From an uncultured Ruminococcus sp. (GTDB lineage Bacteria; Bacillota; Clostridia; Oscillospirales; Acutalibacteraceae), in NCBI GenBank assembly GCA_902763835.1, contig CACWTQ010000036.1, forward strand, positions 1 through 34,202: a DNA stretch of 34,202 nt, given 5' to 3'. Under the pieces are notes generated by a model. The model was not told the DNA's origin. It was given only the letters and a program-made list of their open reading frames with translations, and did not search any database. This document shows positions 8,448 to 17,353 of this stretch, piece after piece (the first letter of the stretch is position 1; each line of letters starts with the position of its first letter). The position numbers and the translations under genes are program-made.

Positions 8448-8782
8448 TATTATATTCCTTTCCTTATGGTATAATATAATTCATTCCCTATTATAACAGC
8501 AATTTGGTTTGAATTTGTTACGAAATTGTTACAAACAGCTTCAAATTATTAAAAAATTGATTTTATTTTATAAGTTTGTTAGTATTTAACAATTCGATAA
8601 ATGGATTTTAGTTAATTTTACCATAGCAAACTTGTAAAATTCTGCACAAAAAACAACAGAATTTTTTCGCTGTGTAATAAAGGGATTTTTTCATAATCAT
8701 ATTGACAATCATATCCGAAACTTGTATAATATACTCATTAAGAAATTTACACAAAATGTAAAAAAGGAGTGCAAAAACAGGT
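8448..8782. other. Divergent intergenic region, tyrS and dockerin gene 1
   Basis: AT-rich gap of 335 bp holding the start regions of two divergent genes. Apart from the dockerin promoter at 8702 and a TATAAT box for tyrS, I see no gene or strong secondary structure. An open frame crosses it on the minus strand from 9201 but lies inside the dockerin gene and has no start signal. Confidence 0.5.
8702..8730 (+). promoter_or_regulatory. Consensus promoter for dockerin gene 1
   Basis: TTGACA (8702-8707), 17-bp spacer, TATAAT (8725-8730): a perfect match to the SigA consensus, 52 bp before the start codon. AAGGAG near 8764 is the ribosome binding site. Confidence 0.85.
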
Positions 8783-10012
8783 ATGAAAAAATTTCTATCC
8801 GCAGTTCTTTCCGTGGTTATGTTTGCAGCGATACCCATTTCCGCAAACGCATACGAAATTACGGACGAGGAAACAGGAGCAGCTTTGAAGCAAGAGGCAA
8901 TCGGAGCATCTTTATCCGATAAAGCATTGTCGGACAAACTTGCAATCAATGAAGCAATGTCGGCTTTGGAAAACGAACCCGACGCAAAATCAAACGTGTA
9001 CGAACCGTCGGGGGCAGTTATCGATACAGAGCCTGCCGCCGCAAGAAAATCAATTGCAATAGGCGATGCCGACGGCGACACTAAAATCACATCAAGCGAC
9101 GCACTTATGATTTTGAGAACATCTGTCGGTCTTGACAATATTCCCAAAGAAATCGGCGATATTGACAGCGATGGTAAAATCAACTCTTTGGATTCGCTCA
9201 TTGTTCTTCGTCAAAGTGTAGGCTTTAAGGATTCCGACCGTATCGGAATTATGGTTGATGTAGACATAATAGAGCCGACAAGTATTTCTCTCAGTCAAAC
9301 AGCTTTAACATTAGACGCAGGAAACAGCGTAACTCTTAAAGCAACCCTTTCTCCGTTCGACACCACCTACAAAACAGTTGTATGGACATCAAACAACACA
9401 AACGTTGCTACCGTTTCGGGCGGCACTGTAACGGGGGTAAACCAAGGTACTGCAATAATTGCGGCATATACTTCAAACGGAAAGACAGCTTTATGCAGGG
9501 TGACTGTAAACAAACCCTCGGAAACCGAAAATTGCCGCAGACTTATTAGTTATATCAATTCAAACTACACCCTTACAAGCGAAAAAGGCTATAAAGGCAT
9601 AACTATGGACATTGTGGACGGTGTTACTGTAAATGTTCTTTACGACCACAATAACGACAACATTGTATTTTACAGCAGTTTAGACAATAATAATGTTTAC
9701 GGAATAGACGTTGACGACGGAACACAGATAGTATACGATTACAAAAACGGTAATGTATCACAGGAAACAGTTGTTATTGCAAGAGATCAGTTCGGATTTT
9801 TGGCAAAGGCAAATTTTAAAGCTGCCGAAATCAAAAAGGAGCAGTCATTGACATACACACTCAGCAATACTTACGGAATAAACGGTCATACCGATGACGC
9901 ACAAAGTATTGCAAACTCCTATCGTGATATTACTTTGACCGGTGCACAAATAATTATTCGTAATTATATGGGATTGGAGTTTAGCGATATCGGATTTAAA
10001 AATTATATTTAA
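8783..10012 (+). CDS. Secreted dockerin protein with BIG2 domain
   Basis: 409 residues. Sec signal peptide cleaved after ANA (residues 1-23), an acidic Ala/Glu-rich segment (24-90), a type I dockerin (94-150) with two calcium-loop repeats (GDADGDTKITSSDALMILR and GDIDSDGKINSLDSLIVLR), a BIG2 Ig-like domain (about 167-243, with the WTSNNTNVATV and GTVTGVNQGTAII motifs) and an unrecognised C-terminal region (245-409). Dockerins bind cohesins of cellulosome or amylosome scaffolds or the cell surface. Placement of the dockerin at the N-terminus is unusual. No catalytic domain is recognised. The leader and acidic segment match the protein encoded at 10445. Confidence 0.88.
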   Translation: MKKFLSAVLSVVMFAAIPISANAYEITDEETGAALKQEAIGASLSDKALSDKLAINEAMSALENEPDAKSNVYEPSGAVIDTEPAAARKSIAIGDADGDTKITSSDALMILRTSVGLDNIPKEIGDIDSDGKINSLDSLIVLRQSVGFKDSDRIGIMVDVDIIEPTSISLSQTALTLDAGNSVTLKATLSPFDTTYKTVVWTSNNTNVATVSGGTVTGVNQGTAIIAAYTSNGKTALCRVTVNKPSETENCRRLISYINSNYTLTSEKGYKGITMDIVDGVTVNVLYDHNNDNIVFYSSLDNNNVYGIDVDDGTQIVYDYKNGNVSQETVVIARDQFGFLAKANFKAAEIKKEQSLTYTLSNTYGINGHTDDAQSIANSYRDITLTGAQIIIRNYMGLEFSDIGFKNYI

Positions 10013-10019
10013 TTCACAG

Positions 10020-10290
10020 TTATACTCGAAGTTGAAAAGATTTATCATTTAAAGTTTGGTCAAGCTTTTCAAAGCTTGCGGGGTGCAGGGGCAGAGCCCT
10101 GCTCGCTGACGAAACAAATCAGCTTAGAAAATAAACTACCCTCAGCGAAACTAAATAAACTATTCTTAGAGCATAAAAATAAAAGCATATACAAAAACGT
10201 ATCTATCCGTACAAAACAACAAAGGCAACAGCGTAGCGAATTGCCGGTCTAAGAAAGAAAAGTGCTAAATCTTAACGCTTTCGAGTATAA
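10020..10290 (+). repeat. M3 element, copy 2 (complete, 271 bp)
   Basis: Inverted ends TTATACTCGAA (10020-10030) and TTCGAGTATAA (10280-10290), followed inward by AAGATTTATCA and its imperfect complement. The core contains AAAGTTTGGTCAAGC, the hairpin GCAGGGGCAGAGCCCTGC, ACCCTCAGCGAAACTAA and TTGCCGGTCTAAGAAAGAAA. No open frame of note. It separates the two dockerin genes and starts 7 bp after the first one's stop. Confidence 0.75.
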
Positions 10291-10366
10291 CTTAAAGTTT
10301 CGCTCGGGTCTTTTTAAAGGCTTGAGCGAAATTTTATACAATGTTTACGATATAATCATCTCCTAC

Positions 10367-10395
10367 TTGACAACAAAATTCAAAACACCTATAAT
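10367..10395 (+). promoter_or_regulatory. Consensus promoter for dockerin gene 2
   Basis: TTGACA (10367-10372), 17-bp spacer, TATAAT (10390-10395), perfect SigA consensus, 49 bp before the start codon, the same arrangement as dockerin gene 1. Confidence 0.85.
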
Positions 10396-10444
10396 ATAAT
10401 TGGGTATTGATTTTTACCGATTACAAAAAAGGAGATTGAAAGCA

Positions 10445-11665
10445 ATGAAAAGAATTTTATCCCTAATGCTCTCCGTTGCTATGCTTGCGGCGATATCTGT
10501 TTCCGCAAACGCATACGAACTCACCAACGAGGAAACAGAAGCAGCATTGACAGATGAAGCCGCTGCCGCTGTGTTTGATGAGGAAACCTCCGCCGCAAAG
10601 CTTGCCGAGGAAGAAGCACAAACCGCTTTGGCTGAAGAAGCTGCCGCTGCCGTGATTGACGCTGAGGAAACCGGTGCTGACATTGATATCGAATCAAGCG
10701 AAGCATCTGCAACGTACAACTACACAACCAACAGCAACGGAACAATCACGCTTACCAAATACAAGGGTACTTCAACAAACGTTAAAATTCCCTCCACGGT
10801 AGACGGAAAGAAAGTTACAGAGCTTTATTATACATTTGTAAATAATACAAAAGTAAGAACTGTAACCATTCCAAATACTGTTACAACAATTAACAATACA
10901 TTTGAAGGCTGCACGGCTCTTACGAGCGTTACTATTCCAAGCTCCGTAAAAACTATTGCTTCCTGCACTTTCAAGGACTGCACGAAGCTTTCCGAAATTT
11001 CCATTCCCAGCTCCGTAACAACAATAGGCTTTTCCGCCTTTGAAAACTGTTCGTCTTTGGAGGAAATATTCATTCCCGACAGCGTAACCCAATTAAATTT
11101 CAAGGGATTTATGAATTGTAAAAAGCTTAAAACGGTTTATCTGTCAAAGAATCTTGAAGAGATTGATTCCAACCTTTTCAACGGTTGTTCTTCATTGACA
11201 GAAGTTACCATTCCGAGCAAGGTTACGTTTGTATGGAATTGGTCTTTTGCAAATTGTCCTAACCTTAAAAAGCTGATTATTCCCCCGAGTGTAACACACA
11301 TTTCTTCCGGCACATATGATATTCTTCAAAATACAAACAATGTAAAAATCTATTGCTTTAAGGATTCAAAAGCTGAATCATACGCAAAATCAAGAAAAGT
11401 CCCCTATGAGATTATCACCTCGATTACAACCACGGTTACGACCGTTTGGGGTACTATGGCAGGCGATGCCGACAATGACGGTAAAATAACTTCGGTTGAT
11501 GCACTCAGAATTTTGAGAACGTCCGTTTCTCTTGAAGAAAAGCCTAAAAACCTCAAAATTGCCGATGTTGACGGGGACGGCAAGATTACTTCAAGTGATT
11601 CTCTCGCTGTTCTTCGTTACAGTGTAGGATTTAGGGAGAACAAAAACATAGGCAAAATAGTTTGA
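10445..11665 (+). CDS. Secreted BspA-type leucine-rich repeat protein with C-terminal dockerin
   Basis: 406 residues. Signal peptide ending ANA (1-23), acidic Ala/Glu-rich helix-prone segment (24-88) containing two copies of an EAAAAV(F/I)D(A)EET unit, BspA-type LRR_5 repeats (about 91-320, with the unit LTSVTIPSSVKTIASCTFKDC), a Thr-rich linker (327-337) and a type I dockerin (340-397) with loops GDADNDGKITSVDALRILR and ADVDGDGKITSSDSLAVLR. Likely displayed by cohesin binding, with the LRR part as a binding surface; no enzyme domain. ATG 10445 has AAAAGGAG before it. An open frame begins at 10400 but lacks a signal peptide and ribosome binding site there. Confidence 0.9.
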   Translation: MKRILSLMLSVAMLAAISVSANAYELTNEETEAALTDEAAAAVFDEETSAAKLAEEEAQTALAEEAAAAVIDAEETGADIDIESSEASATYNYTTNSNGTITLTKYKGTSTNVKIPSTVDGKKVTELYYTFVNNTKVRTVTIPNTVTTINNTFEGCTALTSVTIPSSVKTIASCTFKDCTKLSEISIPSSVTTIGFSAFENCSSLEEIFIPDSVTQLNFKGFMNCKKLKTVYLSKNLEEIDSNLFNGCSSLTEVTIPSKVTFVWNWSFANCPNLKKLIIPPSVTHISSGTYDILQNTNNVKIYCFKDSKAESYAKSRKVPYEIITSITTTVTTVWGTMAGDADNDGKITSVDALRILRTSVSLEEKPKNLKIADVDGDGKITSSDSLAVLRYSVGFRENKNIGKIV

Positions 11666-11690
11666 TTTTTGTAATAATTATAATATAAAT

Positions 11691-11732
11691 TCCGGTCGGT
11701 TACTTTTTACGGTAACCAACCGGAGTTTTTTA
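11691..11732 (+). terminator. Terminator after the dockerin LRR gene
   Basis: Stem CCGGTCGGTTAC / GGTAACCAACCGG with a short T-rich loop, followed by a run of six T. The minus-strand DUF3006 gene converges on it. Confidence 0.8.
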
Positions 11733-11740
11733 ATGCTTAA

Positions 11741-11920
11741 TTATCTACGATTGCGTGTTCCCTCACTGACCGTAAGTTTTCCGCTGTCGTCAATTTCGAT
11801 AAAATCCCCCTGTTTTACTTCTTTGGGAATTTCCGCTTTCTCAATCGCAAAAAATTTCTTTTCCTTATCCGTACAAATTACCAGTGTACCGTCTATGCGG
11901 TCAACCTTTAACTTCATCAT
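11741..11920 (-). CDS. DUF3006-like small protein
   Basis: 59 residues, starting MMKLKVDRIDGTLVICTD and containing EIPKEVKQGDFIEIDD. The pattern of a short beta-rich protein opening with VDRIDG and ending in a KxGDxIEI turn matches DUF3006. ATG 11920 starts 2 nt after the stop of the MBL-fold gene, and its AGGAG (11930-11934) is inside that gene, so translation is probably coupled. DUF3006 genes are known to sit next to ComEC-like MBL-fold hydrolases, which fits. Function is not established. Confidence 0.78.
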   Translation of the reverse strand: MMKLKVDRIDGTLVICTDKEKKFFAIEKAEIPKEVKQGDFIEIDDSGKLTVSEGTRNRR

Positions 11921-11922
11921 TA

Positions 11923-12960
11923 TTATTCACTCCTGCTTATTTTATCATACTCTGTCATAACGCTGCAAGCTTCTCCGTCACTTACAACAATAATATTTCC
12001 CGAAACATCTGTTCTGTAAATCTCACAGCCGAAATTTATCAGCCTTGTCAAAGTGCCGTCATTCGGGAGATATTCACTCTGTTCAACGGAAATAATTGCA
12101 TATTTGGGATTTACTGCTTTCAAAAACTCCTCCGTGGTCGAACTTCCGCTTCCGTGGTGCGGAACTAAAAGAACATTCGCCGAAATATCCGCACCGCTCT
12201 CAACGATATCTTCCTCAGCTTTCTTCCCAATATCTCCCGTGAGAAGTGCCGTGAAATTCTTATAGCGAAGCTTAACCGCAACCGAATTATTATTTGATGT
12301 ATCATAAACCATTATAGGCGAAACAACGTCAAGTGTCAACTCCCCGAAAGATATTTTATCACCCGATTTTACGGTTTCAACGGTAATGTCATTCTCACGC
12401 AGCTTTGATACAAGACTGTTATAAATTTCGGATAATTCATAATCTCCGTTCTCGCACGTAACAAACCTTTCAACGGCAACGCTGTCGGTAACCTGCTCGA
12501 GATTTCCGATATGGTCTTTGTCAGGGTGAGTAAGTATCGCAAGATTGAGAGTATCTATACCTAGAATATCAAGCGTATCGAGAACATTTTTATCTGCCTT
12601 TTCCTTTCCGCAGTCAACTAGAATATTTACCTCCTCACTGTGAGCAAGAACACAATTTGCACTCCCCGAATCCAGAATATACAGCGATATCGGATATCTT
12701 TCGCTTTCAGTGTACACGGAAATTAAATTATTATTTTCCGCAATTTTTTCCCAGTCCCAAGGTATTGAAACTATGGCGGAGATTGCCAAAGCAACCACCG
12801 CCACCGATACAAGCTGATTAAATCTTTTTCTGCGTTTTCGGAATTCGTAATAGTCATACGGACTTTCTTCATCGGTATAATTAAAAGGTCTGATATACGG
12901 CTTTACGAATTTTTCAAATCTCAGTTCTAAAATTTTTAATCGTCTTATTTTCATAATCAT
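11923..12960 (-). CDS. ComEC/Rec2-like MBL-fold hydrolase, membrane anchored
   Basis: 345 residues. A basic, cytosolic N-terminus (1-50), one membrane segment (about 52-68), then a metallo-beta-lactamase-fold domain like the C-terminal domain of ComEC: LDSGSANCVLAHSE, VDCGKEKAD, the metal motif THPDKDHIGN (HxDxDH), LLTGDIG and VPHHGSGSST. The domain is expected outside the membrane and may act on nucleic acid or another phosphoester. The start ATG overlaps the ftsK stop in an ATGA (12957-12960), so the two are translationally coupled. The competence channel domains of ComEC are absent. Confidence 0.85.
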   Translation of the reverse strand: MIMKIRRLKILELRFEKFVKPYIRPFNYTDEESPYDYYEFRKRRKRFNQLVSVAVVALAISAIVSIPWDWEKIAENNNLISVYTESERYPISLYILDSGSANCVLAHSEEVNILVDCGKEKADKNVLDTLDILGIDTLNLAILTHPDKDHIGNLEQVTDSVAVERFVTCENGDYELSEIYNSLVSKLRENDITVETVKSGDKISFGELTLDVVSPIMVYDTSNNNSVAVKLRYKNFTALLTGDIGKKAEEDIVESGADISANVLLVPHHGSGSSTTEEFLKAVNPKYAIISVEQSEYLPNDGTLTRLINFGCEIYRTDVSGNIIVVSDGEACSVMTEYDKISRSE

Positions 12961-15788
12961 TCAACCGAACCTGTTACCTGACGTTCCATCCACTGCTGCT
13001 GCGACATAAGAACCTTTCTGGACTTGCTTCCCTCATGCGGACCTACAATTCCCATTTGCTCCATGGTATCTATAAGTCTGCCTGCTCTTGCATAGCCCAG
13101 TCTTAAACGTCTTTGCAAAAGTGAAGTTGATGCCTGCTCTGCCTCGACAACAAGCTTGATTGCCTCTTCAAGCATCGGGTCTGAATCATCAATATCGTTA
13201 TTATCGGGAGTATCCTTATCCTTGCCGCCTTTAGTGCCGAGTGTTTCGCTGATTTGCTCAATCTGTTCGGTAACTTCCTCGTTATAATCGGAGGTGCTGT
13301 GACCCTTGATAAAGTCCGTCACGGCTTCTATATCATCATCGGAAGAGTAGCCGCCCTGAACACGAATAGGCTTCGGGACACCGACAGGACTGTAAAGCAT
13401 ATCTCCGCGACCGATAAGCTTTTCGCCGCCGCCCGTATCGAGTATGGTTTTTGAATCGACATAAGACGCAACCTTAAGGGAAATTCGGCTCGGGATATTT
13501 GCCTTAATGACACCCGTGATTACGTTTACAGAGGGTCTTTGAGTAGCGATAACAAGGTGCATACCTGCGGCTCTTGCCTTTTGTGCAAGTCGGCAAATCG
13601 ACTCTTCAACCTCTCCCGGGGCAACCATCATCAAGTCCGCCAACTCATCAATAGCGATAACTATTTTCGGCATTTTCTTTTTAGCTTTGGGCGGAATAAA
13701 CTCACCGTTTACAACCTCCCCGTTACCCTCTTCTTCAAGCTCTTCTTCCGTCATAGTGGCAAGGTTTTTGTCAACCATTTTATTGTAGCTGTCGATATCC
13801 TTAACGTTGTAAAGAGAGAATTCTTTGTATCTCTCCTCCATTTCGTTTACTGCCCAGTTCAACGCACCTGCCGCCTTTTTGGCATCGGAAACAACGGGAA
13901 TAAGCAAATGCGGAATACCCTTGTACTTTGAAAATTCAACAAGCTTTGGGTCAATCAAAATCATCTTGACTTCATCGGGTGAAGCCCTGAAAAGTATACT
14001 CATAAGAATGGAGTTCACGCAGACCGACTTACCCGAACCGGTAGTACCTGCGATAAGCAAGTGCGGCATTTTTGCAAGATCGGTAATAATAATTTTTCCG
14101 GCAACGTCCTTACCGAGAACACATTCAAGCTTTTTGGTTTTCTTGTTCTTGTTGAACTCGTCCGACTCGAGAAGTTCACGGATAGACACTGCTGTAATAT
14201 TCTTATTCGGAATTTCAATACCGATAGCAGGCTTGCCGGGAATGGGAGCTTCCATTCTTACGCCGTCCGCCGCAAGGTTCAATGCAATATCATCGGAGAG
14301 ATTTGTAATCTTGGAAATCTTAACTCCCGGGGCAGGCTGAATTTCGTATCGTGTAATAGAAGAGCCTCGTGAGTAGCCGACTATCTTCGCACGTACCGAG
14401 AAACTTTCAAGAGTTTCTATAAGCTTCTTTGCGTTCTCTTTAAGCTCCGTTTCGTGGTTTATACTGCTTTTCTTGCCCTCGTTCAAAAGCTCGGTCGGCG
14501 GATATTGATAGGACTTTTTGCTGCGGAGTGCAGCTCCCAAATTCTGCTCCACGGGCATTGTCTGAGGGTCGTACTGCTTTTGTTCCAGCTCGGATTTTCT
14601 CGGGTTGTTCTTGCTCCTCGAAATATCCTCCGCAACTTTAGTGACGGCTGTATGCTCGCTTTCCATAGTATCCATAAACTCCTCGTCAAAGAGTTCGTCA
14701 AATATTTCATCGTCGGAAAGGCCGTCGGGGATATTTTCTTCCGCCTTTACAAGACTTACCTCGTTTTCCGTTTTAGGAGGATTATTTTTATTGGCGAAGT
14801 TTTTACGTCTTGCATCTTCCATAGGCGAATCGATATCAATATCAATACTGTAGCCGTCGTCATCGTTTGAGATATCGTCATTAAATTCGTCTTCGTCAAA
14901 GCTGATATTTTCAAAGAAATCGTCAACATCTTCTATATCATAATCTTCATCGGCAAATGTAGGCGACTGCGGAAGCTCCCCATTCTCTTTAACCTGAATG
15001 TCGTTAAAATCGAAGTCATCATCTTTATTCTCAATAGAGTCGGAATCAAGCTCACCCTCGTTTATATCGAATTCTTCAAAGTCATCGTCGCTGTCAAAGT
15101 AAGCATCATCGCCGACCTGAACGGGAGTTTTTTGTTCTTTTTTGGATTTCATTTGTTCTACGGCCTTACCGACTGCTTCAGAAACTTTATTGAATATAAT
15201 CGAATACCATTCCTTGACGGATATATCAAACATAAAAATAAGTAACACAAGCATTACCAGTATAATAAGTATTCTTGCCGGTACTCTGCCGAAAAGCTTT
15301 ACAAACGGAATGCCGAGTATAAATCCGAGAACACCGCCGTCCTTATACTGCGTGCCTAGTTCAAACGTCCGCTTGATGTCGATTTCTCCGTTATACAAAA
15401 AGATATAAACGCAGGCATTAAAGGCTGCAACAAATCCGGCAGTAAATCCCGTTCTGAACCAAAGCTTTGGAATTTGCTTATCAATCATAGTCACAACCGC
15501 TAAGAATATGAGCAATGCCGCCCAGAACAGCGAAAGAAAACTGAACACACCTCTTACGGCATTATGCGTCCAGAGCCAAATCATATCGCCGGGAATACAA
15601 ATAATCGCCGCCAGCAGAACACCCGACAAAAACATAATAAGCGACCGCCCCTGTCTTGCGGCAGCAAGCTCCTTGTCGCTTTTCAAATCCTTTTTGGCAT
15701 TCTTTTTTTTGTTCGTATTCTTTTTAGCGGAAGACTTTTTGGGTTTCTTCTTTTTACTATTTTTATTCTCTTTTTTTCCAAAAAACAA
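12957..15788 (-). CDS. ftsK: DNA translocase FtsK/SpoIIIE
   Basis: 943 residues. Lys-rich N-terminus, four membrane segments between about residues 50 and 190, a long acidic linker (about 210-400), then the hexameric motor with Walker A TTGSGKS near residue 570, Walker B IVIAIDELADLMMV, and a C-terminal gamma winged-helix domain (TSLLQRRLRLGYARAGRLIDTMEQMG) that reads KOPS/SRS-like polarity sequences. It pumps chromosomal DNA through the septum at division or sporulation. The frame starts with TTG at 15788 behind AGGGGG; a nearby ATG is out of frame. FtsK versus SpoIIIE roles cannot be separated from sequence. Operon continues with the MBL-fold gene. Confidence 0.95.
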   Translation of the reverse strand: MFFGKKENKNSKKKKPKKSSAKKNTNKKKNAKKDLKSDKELAAARQGRSLIMFLSGVLLAAIICIPGDMIWLWTHNAVRGVFSFLSLFWAALLIFLAVVTMIDKQIPKLWFRTGFTAGFVAAFNACVYIFLYNGEIDIKRTFELGTQYKDGGVLGFILGIPFVKLFGRVPARILIILVMLVLLIFMFDISVKEWYSIIFNKVSEAVGKAVEQMKSKKEQKTPVQVGDDAYFDSDDDFEEFDINEGELDSDSIENKDDDFDFNDIQVKENGELPQSPTFADEDYDIEDVDDFFENISFDEDEFNDDISNDDDGYSIDIDIDSPMEDARRKNFANKNNPPKTENEVSLVKAEENIPDGLSDDEIFDELFDEEFMDTMESEHTAVTKVAEDISRSKNNPRKSELEQKQYDPQTMPVEQNLGAALRSKKSYQYPPTELLNEGKKSSINHETELKENAKKLIETLESFSVRAKIVGYSRGSSITRYEIQPAPGVKISKITNLSDDIALNLAADGVRMEAPIPGKPAIGIEIPNKNITAVSIRELLESDEFNKNKKTKKLECVLGKDVAGKIIITDLAKMPHLLIAGTTGSGKSVCVNSILMSILFRASPDEVKMILIDPKLVEFSKYKGIPHLLIPVVSDAKKAAGALNWAVNEMEERYKEFSLYNVKDIDSYNKMVDKNLATMTEEELEEEGNGEVVNGEFIPPKAKKKMPKIVIAIDELADLMMVAPGEVEESICRLAQKARAAGMHLVIATQRPSVNVITGVIKANIPSRISLKVASYVDSKTILDTGGGEKLIGRGDMLYSPVGVPKPIRVQGGYSSDDDIEAVTDFIKGHSTSDYNEEVTEQIEQISETLGTKGGKDKDTPDNNDIDDSDPMLEEAIKLVVEAEQASTSLLQRRLRLGYARAGRLIDTMEQMGIVGPHEGSKSRKVLMSQQQWMERQVTGSVE

Positions 15789-15843
15789 TACATATCAACC
15801 CCCTTGTTGTGTTGCTGTCGCAACGTGAAGTATGCTTCGCACG

Positions 15844-15866
15844 TTAGGAACTGTTTGGAAATAAGT
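15844..15866 (+). repeat. M1 end fused to M3
   Basis: TTA followed by GGAACTGTTTGGAAATAAGT, one end of M1 only. The sequence then passes directly into M3 core (TTTATTTGATCTCGCTGAGG), giving an M1/M3 chimera. Confidence 0.65.
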
Positions 15867-16077
15867 TTATTTGATCTCGCTGAGGGTAGTTTGCTTTTCT
15901 TTTCATGCTCCTTTTGTCAGCGAGCAGGACTCTGTCCCTGCCGGTGCAAGACCACTAGGAACACCTGCCAATCAGCTTTCGCCTACGGCTCGGCTTCTTG
16001 GGGTGTTCCGTCGCCCGCAAACTTTGAAAAGCTTGACCAAACTTTAAAATGCTAATTCTTTTAGATTTTGAGTATAA
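15863..16077 (-). repeat. M3 element, copy 3 (long variant, left end replaced)
   Basis: Minus-strand copy of M3. It ends in TTTGAGTATAA and has the core GCTTGACCAAACTTTAAAAT. Compared with the copies at 3207 and 10020 it has an extra segment with the inverted pair GGAACACC / GGTGTTCC (about 15958-16006), shared with the copy at 24900. The outer inverted repeat on the other side is missing. Confidence 0.65.
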
Positions 16078-16078
16078 C

Positions 16079-16150
16079 TTCATTTTGCGTAAGCAAACCT
16101 TCATTCGCTTTGCGAACTTCATTTAAAATTTAATTTTTCAAAATTGAATT
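16079..16150. other. Short inverted repeats downstream of uppP
   Basis: Contains TTTGCGTAAGCAAA and an AT-only inverted repeat, AAAATTTAATTTTTC followed by AAAATTGAATTTT, next to the uppP stop. May serve as a weak terminator; no T-run typical of a strong one. Confidence 0.35.
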
Positions 16151-17116
16151 TTAACCAAATGTGAGCGGCTGACCGCTGAAAATATTGTTGCCCGAAGAAA
16201 GCTCGATAACACCGACAACGATTATAGCAATCCCCATTAACGCAGTGTACACTACAAACACATTTGTTCTGTCTTTGGCAAGCATCCACTTGAAAAGTTT
16301 AATTGCGAAAAATCCGACAATCATAGCGGCAATCATACCGGCAATCATTGCAGGTGTGCTTACCTGCAAAGTGTCCTGTGTCCCCTGAGCTTCCAGAGCT
16401 TCCTTGCCCTCCAGGAGTGCGGCGGCAAGAATTGAGGGAATACCGAGAACGAAAGTATAGTCAAGAGCTACCTGCTTATTAACACCTCTGAGTTCACCCA
16501 TTGCAAGAGTTGAACCCGAACGTGAAAGACCCGGAAAAACCGCTGCCATACACTGTGTAACACCTATACAAATCGCATCCAAAGTATTAAGTCTTCTTCT
16601 GCCGGGAGCTTTAACGCTGCCGCCGTGAGCCGTTTTATTTGCGGCATTGTCCATAGCCTTAATACCAACCCAAAGCATAATGCTTGTAGCGAGGAGAGCA
16701 AAGCCTGTGATTATGAAGTAACCAGTATTGCCCTGCCAGATACCTGCGATATCCTTGCCGTTTATTCCGCCTGCACCGGGAATCGGAACAAAGAGAAGAA
16801 ACAGCGGAAAAAGTCCGATGACAAGCATAACGAGCAAATTTTTGTCGCCGTCCATTTGACTCCATTTGAAGCTGCCCGTAAAGATATCCTTAATCAAGCC
16901 GGCGAACGCTTTTATAAGTCTGAAAATAAGTTTGTAGTAAACCACACAAACCGCAACGAGAGTTCCGACATGAAGCATTACGTTAAAGAAGAGGTTGCCC
17001 TCCATATCAACGCCCATAATGTGTTGAAAAATAGTCAAGTGACCGCTGCTGCTCACCGGAAGAAACTCCGTAAGTCCCTGAACAATTCCAAGTATAATAG
17101 CCTGAATAATATTCAT
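16151..17116 (-). CDS. uppP: Undecaprenyl-diphosphatase (UppP/BacA)
   Basis: 321 residues, polytopic membrane protein with about eight membrane segments. Dephosphorylates undecaprenyl diphosphate to recycle the lipid carrier of peptidoglycan synthesis; overexpression gives bacitracin resistance. The two conserved motifs are present: GLTEFLPVSSSGHL (residues 14-27, Glu17) and FPGLSRSGSTLAMG. ATG 17116 matches the conserved MNIIQAIILGIVQG start; GGAGG is about 13 nt upstream, a little long. An upstream in-frame extension to 17182 has no binding site. Confidence 0.94.
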   Translation of the reverse strand: MNIIQAIILGIVQGLTEFLPVSSSGHLTIFQHIMGVDMEGNLFFNVMLHVGTLVAVCVVYYKLIFRLIKAFAGLIKDIFTGSFKWSQMDGDKNLLVMLVIGLFPLFLLFVPIPGAGGINGKDIAGIWQGNTGYFIITGFALLATSIMLWVGIKAMDNAANKTAHGGSVKAPGRRRLNTLDAICIGVTQCMAAVFPGLSRSGSTLAMGELRGVNKQVALDYTFVLGIPSILAAALLEGKEALEAQGTQDTLQVSTPAMIAGMIAAMIVGFFAIKLFKWMLAKDRTNVFVVYTALMGIAIIVVGVIELSSGNNIFSGQPLTFG

Positions 17117-17258
17117 AGTATGTATATATCCTCCTTTTTTTCTTTGTAGAAATATATGTATTCGGGCAGGCCAAAAATTCACCGCCCTCTTGCAAAAAAT
17201 TCACAGATGAAAACTCACCCGCACTATCCTATCATAAACAACTCTCTCCTCCTTGAAC

Positions 17259-17353
17259 TAAGGAACTGTCAGAAAATAACTTGAACATTTATACTTGTCT
17301 AATTTGCCCTGTGTGTCGTTACAACACCTTGAAATACGTCAGTATTCCTGCGG
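17259..17353 (+). repeat. M1 element, copy 4 (one arm only)
   Basis: TAA followed by GGAACTGTCAGAAAATAACT and the family core to CAGTATTCCTGCGG, where the sequence changes into TepA-like coding DNA. The other arm of the element is absent. The element supplies the last codons and the TGA stop (17339-17341) of the TepA-like gene. Confidence 0.8.

Noticed and set aside
8448..8600. T-box leader for tyrS
   Set aside because: The region upstream of tyrS is AT-rich and short to the -10 box; no T-box sequence (TGGNACCGCG-like) was seen on the minus strand.
8608..9201. Long minus-strand open frame across the dockerin gene 1 start
   Set aside because: It is antisense to a gene with signal peptide, promoter and dockerin motifs, and encodes a Ser/Ala/Ile-rich nonsense sequence.
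10414..10745. Minus-strand Ala/Ser-rich frames in dockerin gene 2
   Set aside because: Produced by the Ala/Glu-codon-rich segment read backwards; no start signals.
13539..14870. Several plus-strand frames within ftsK
   Set aside because: They are antisense frames of a clear FtsK protein and lack binding sites or recognisable domains.
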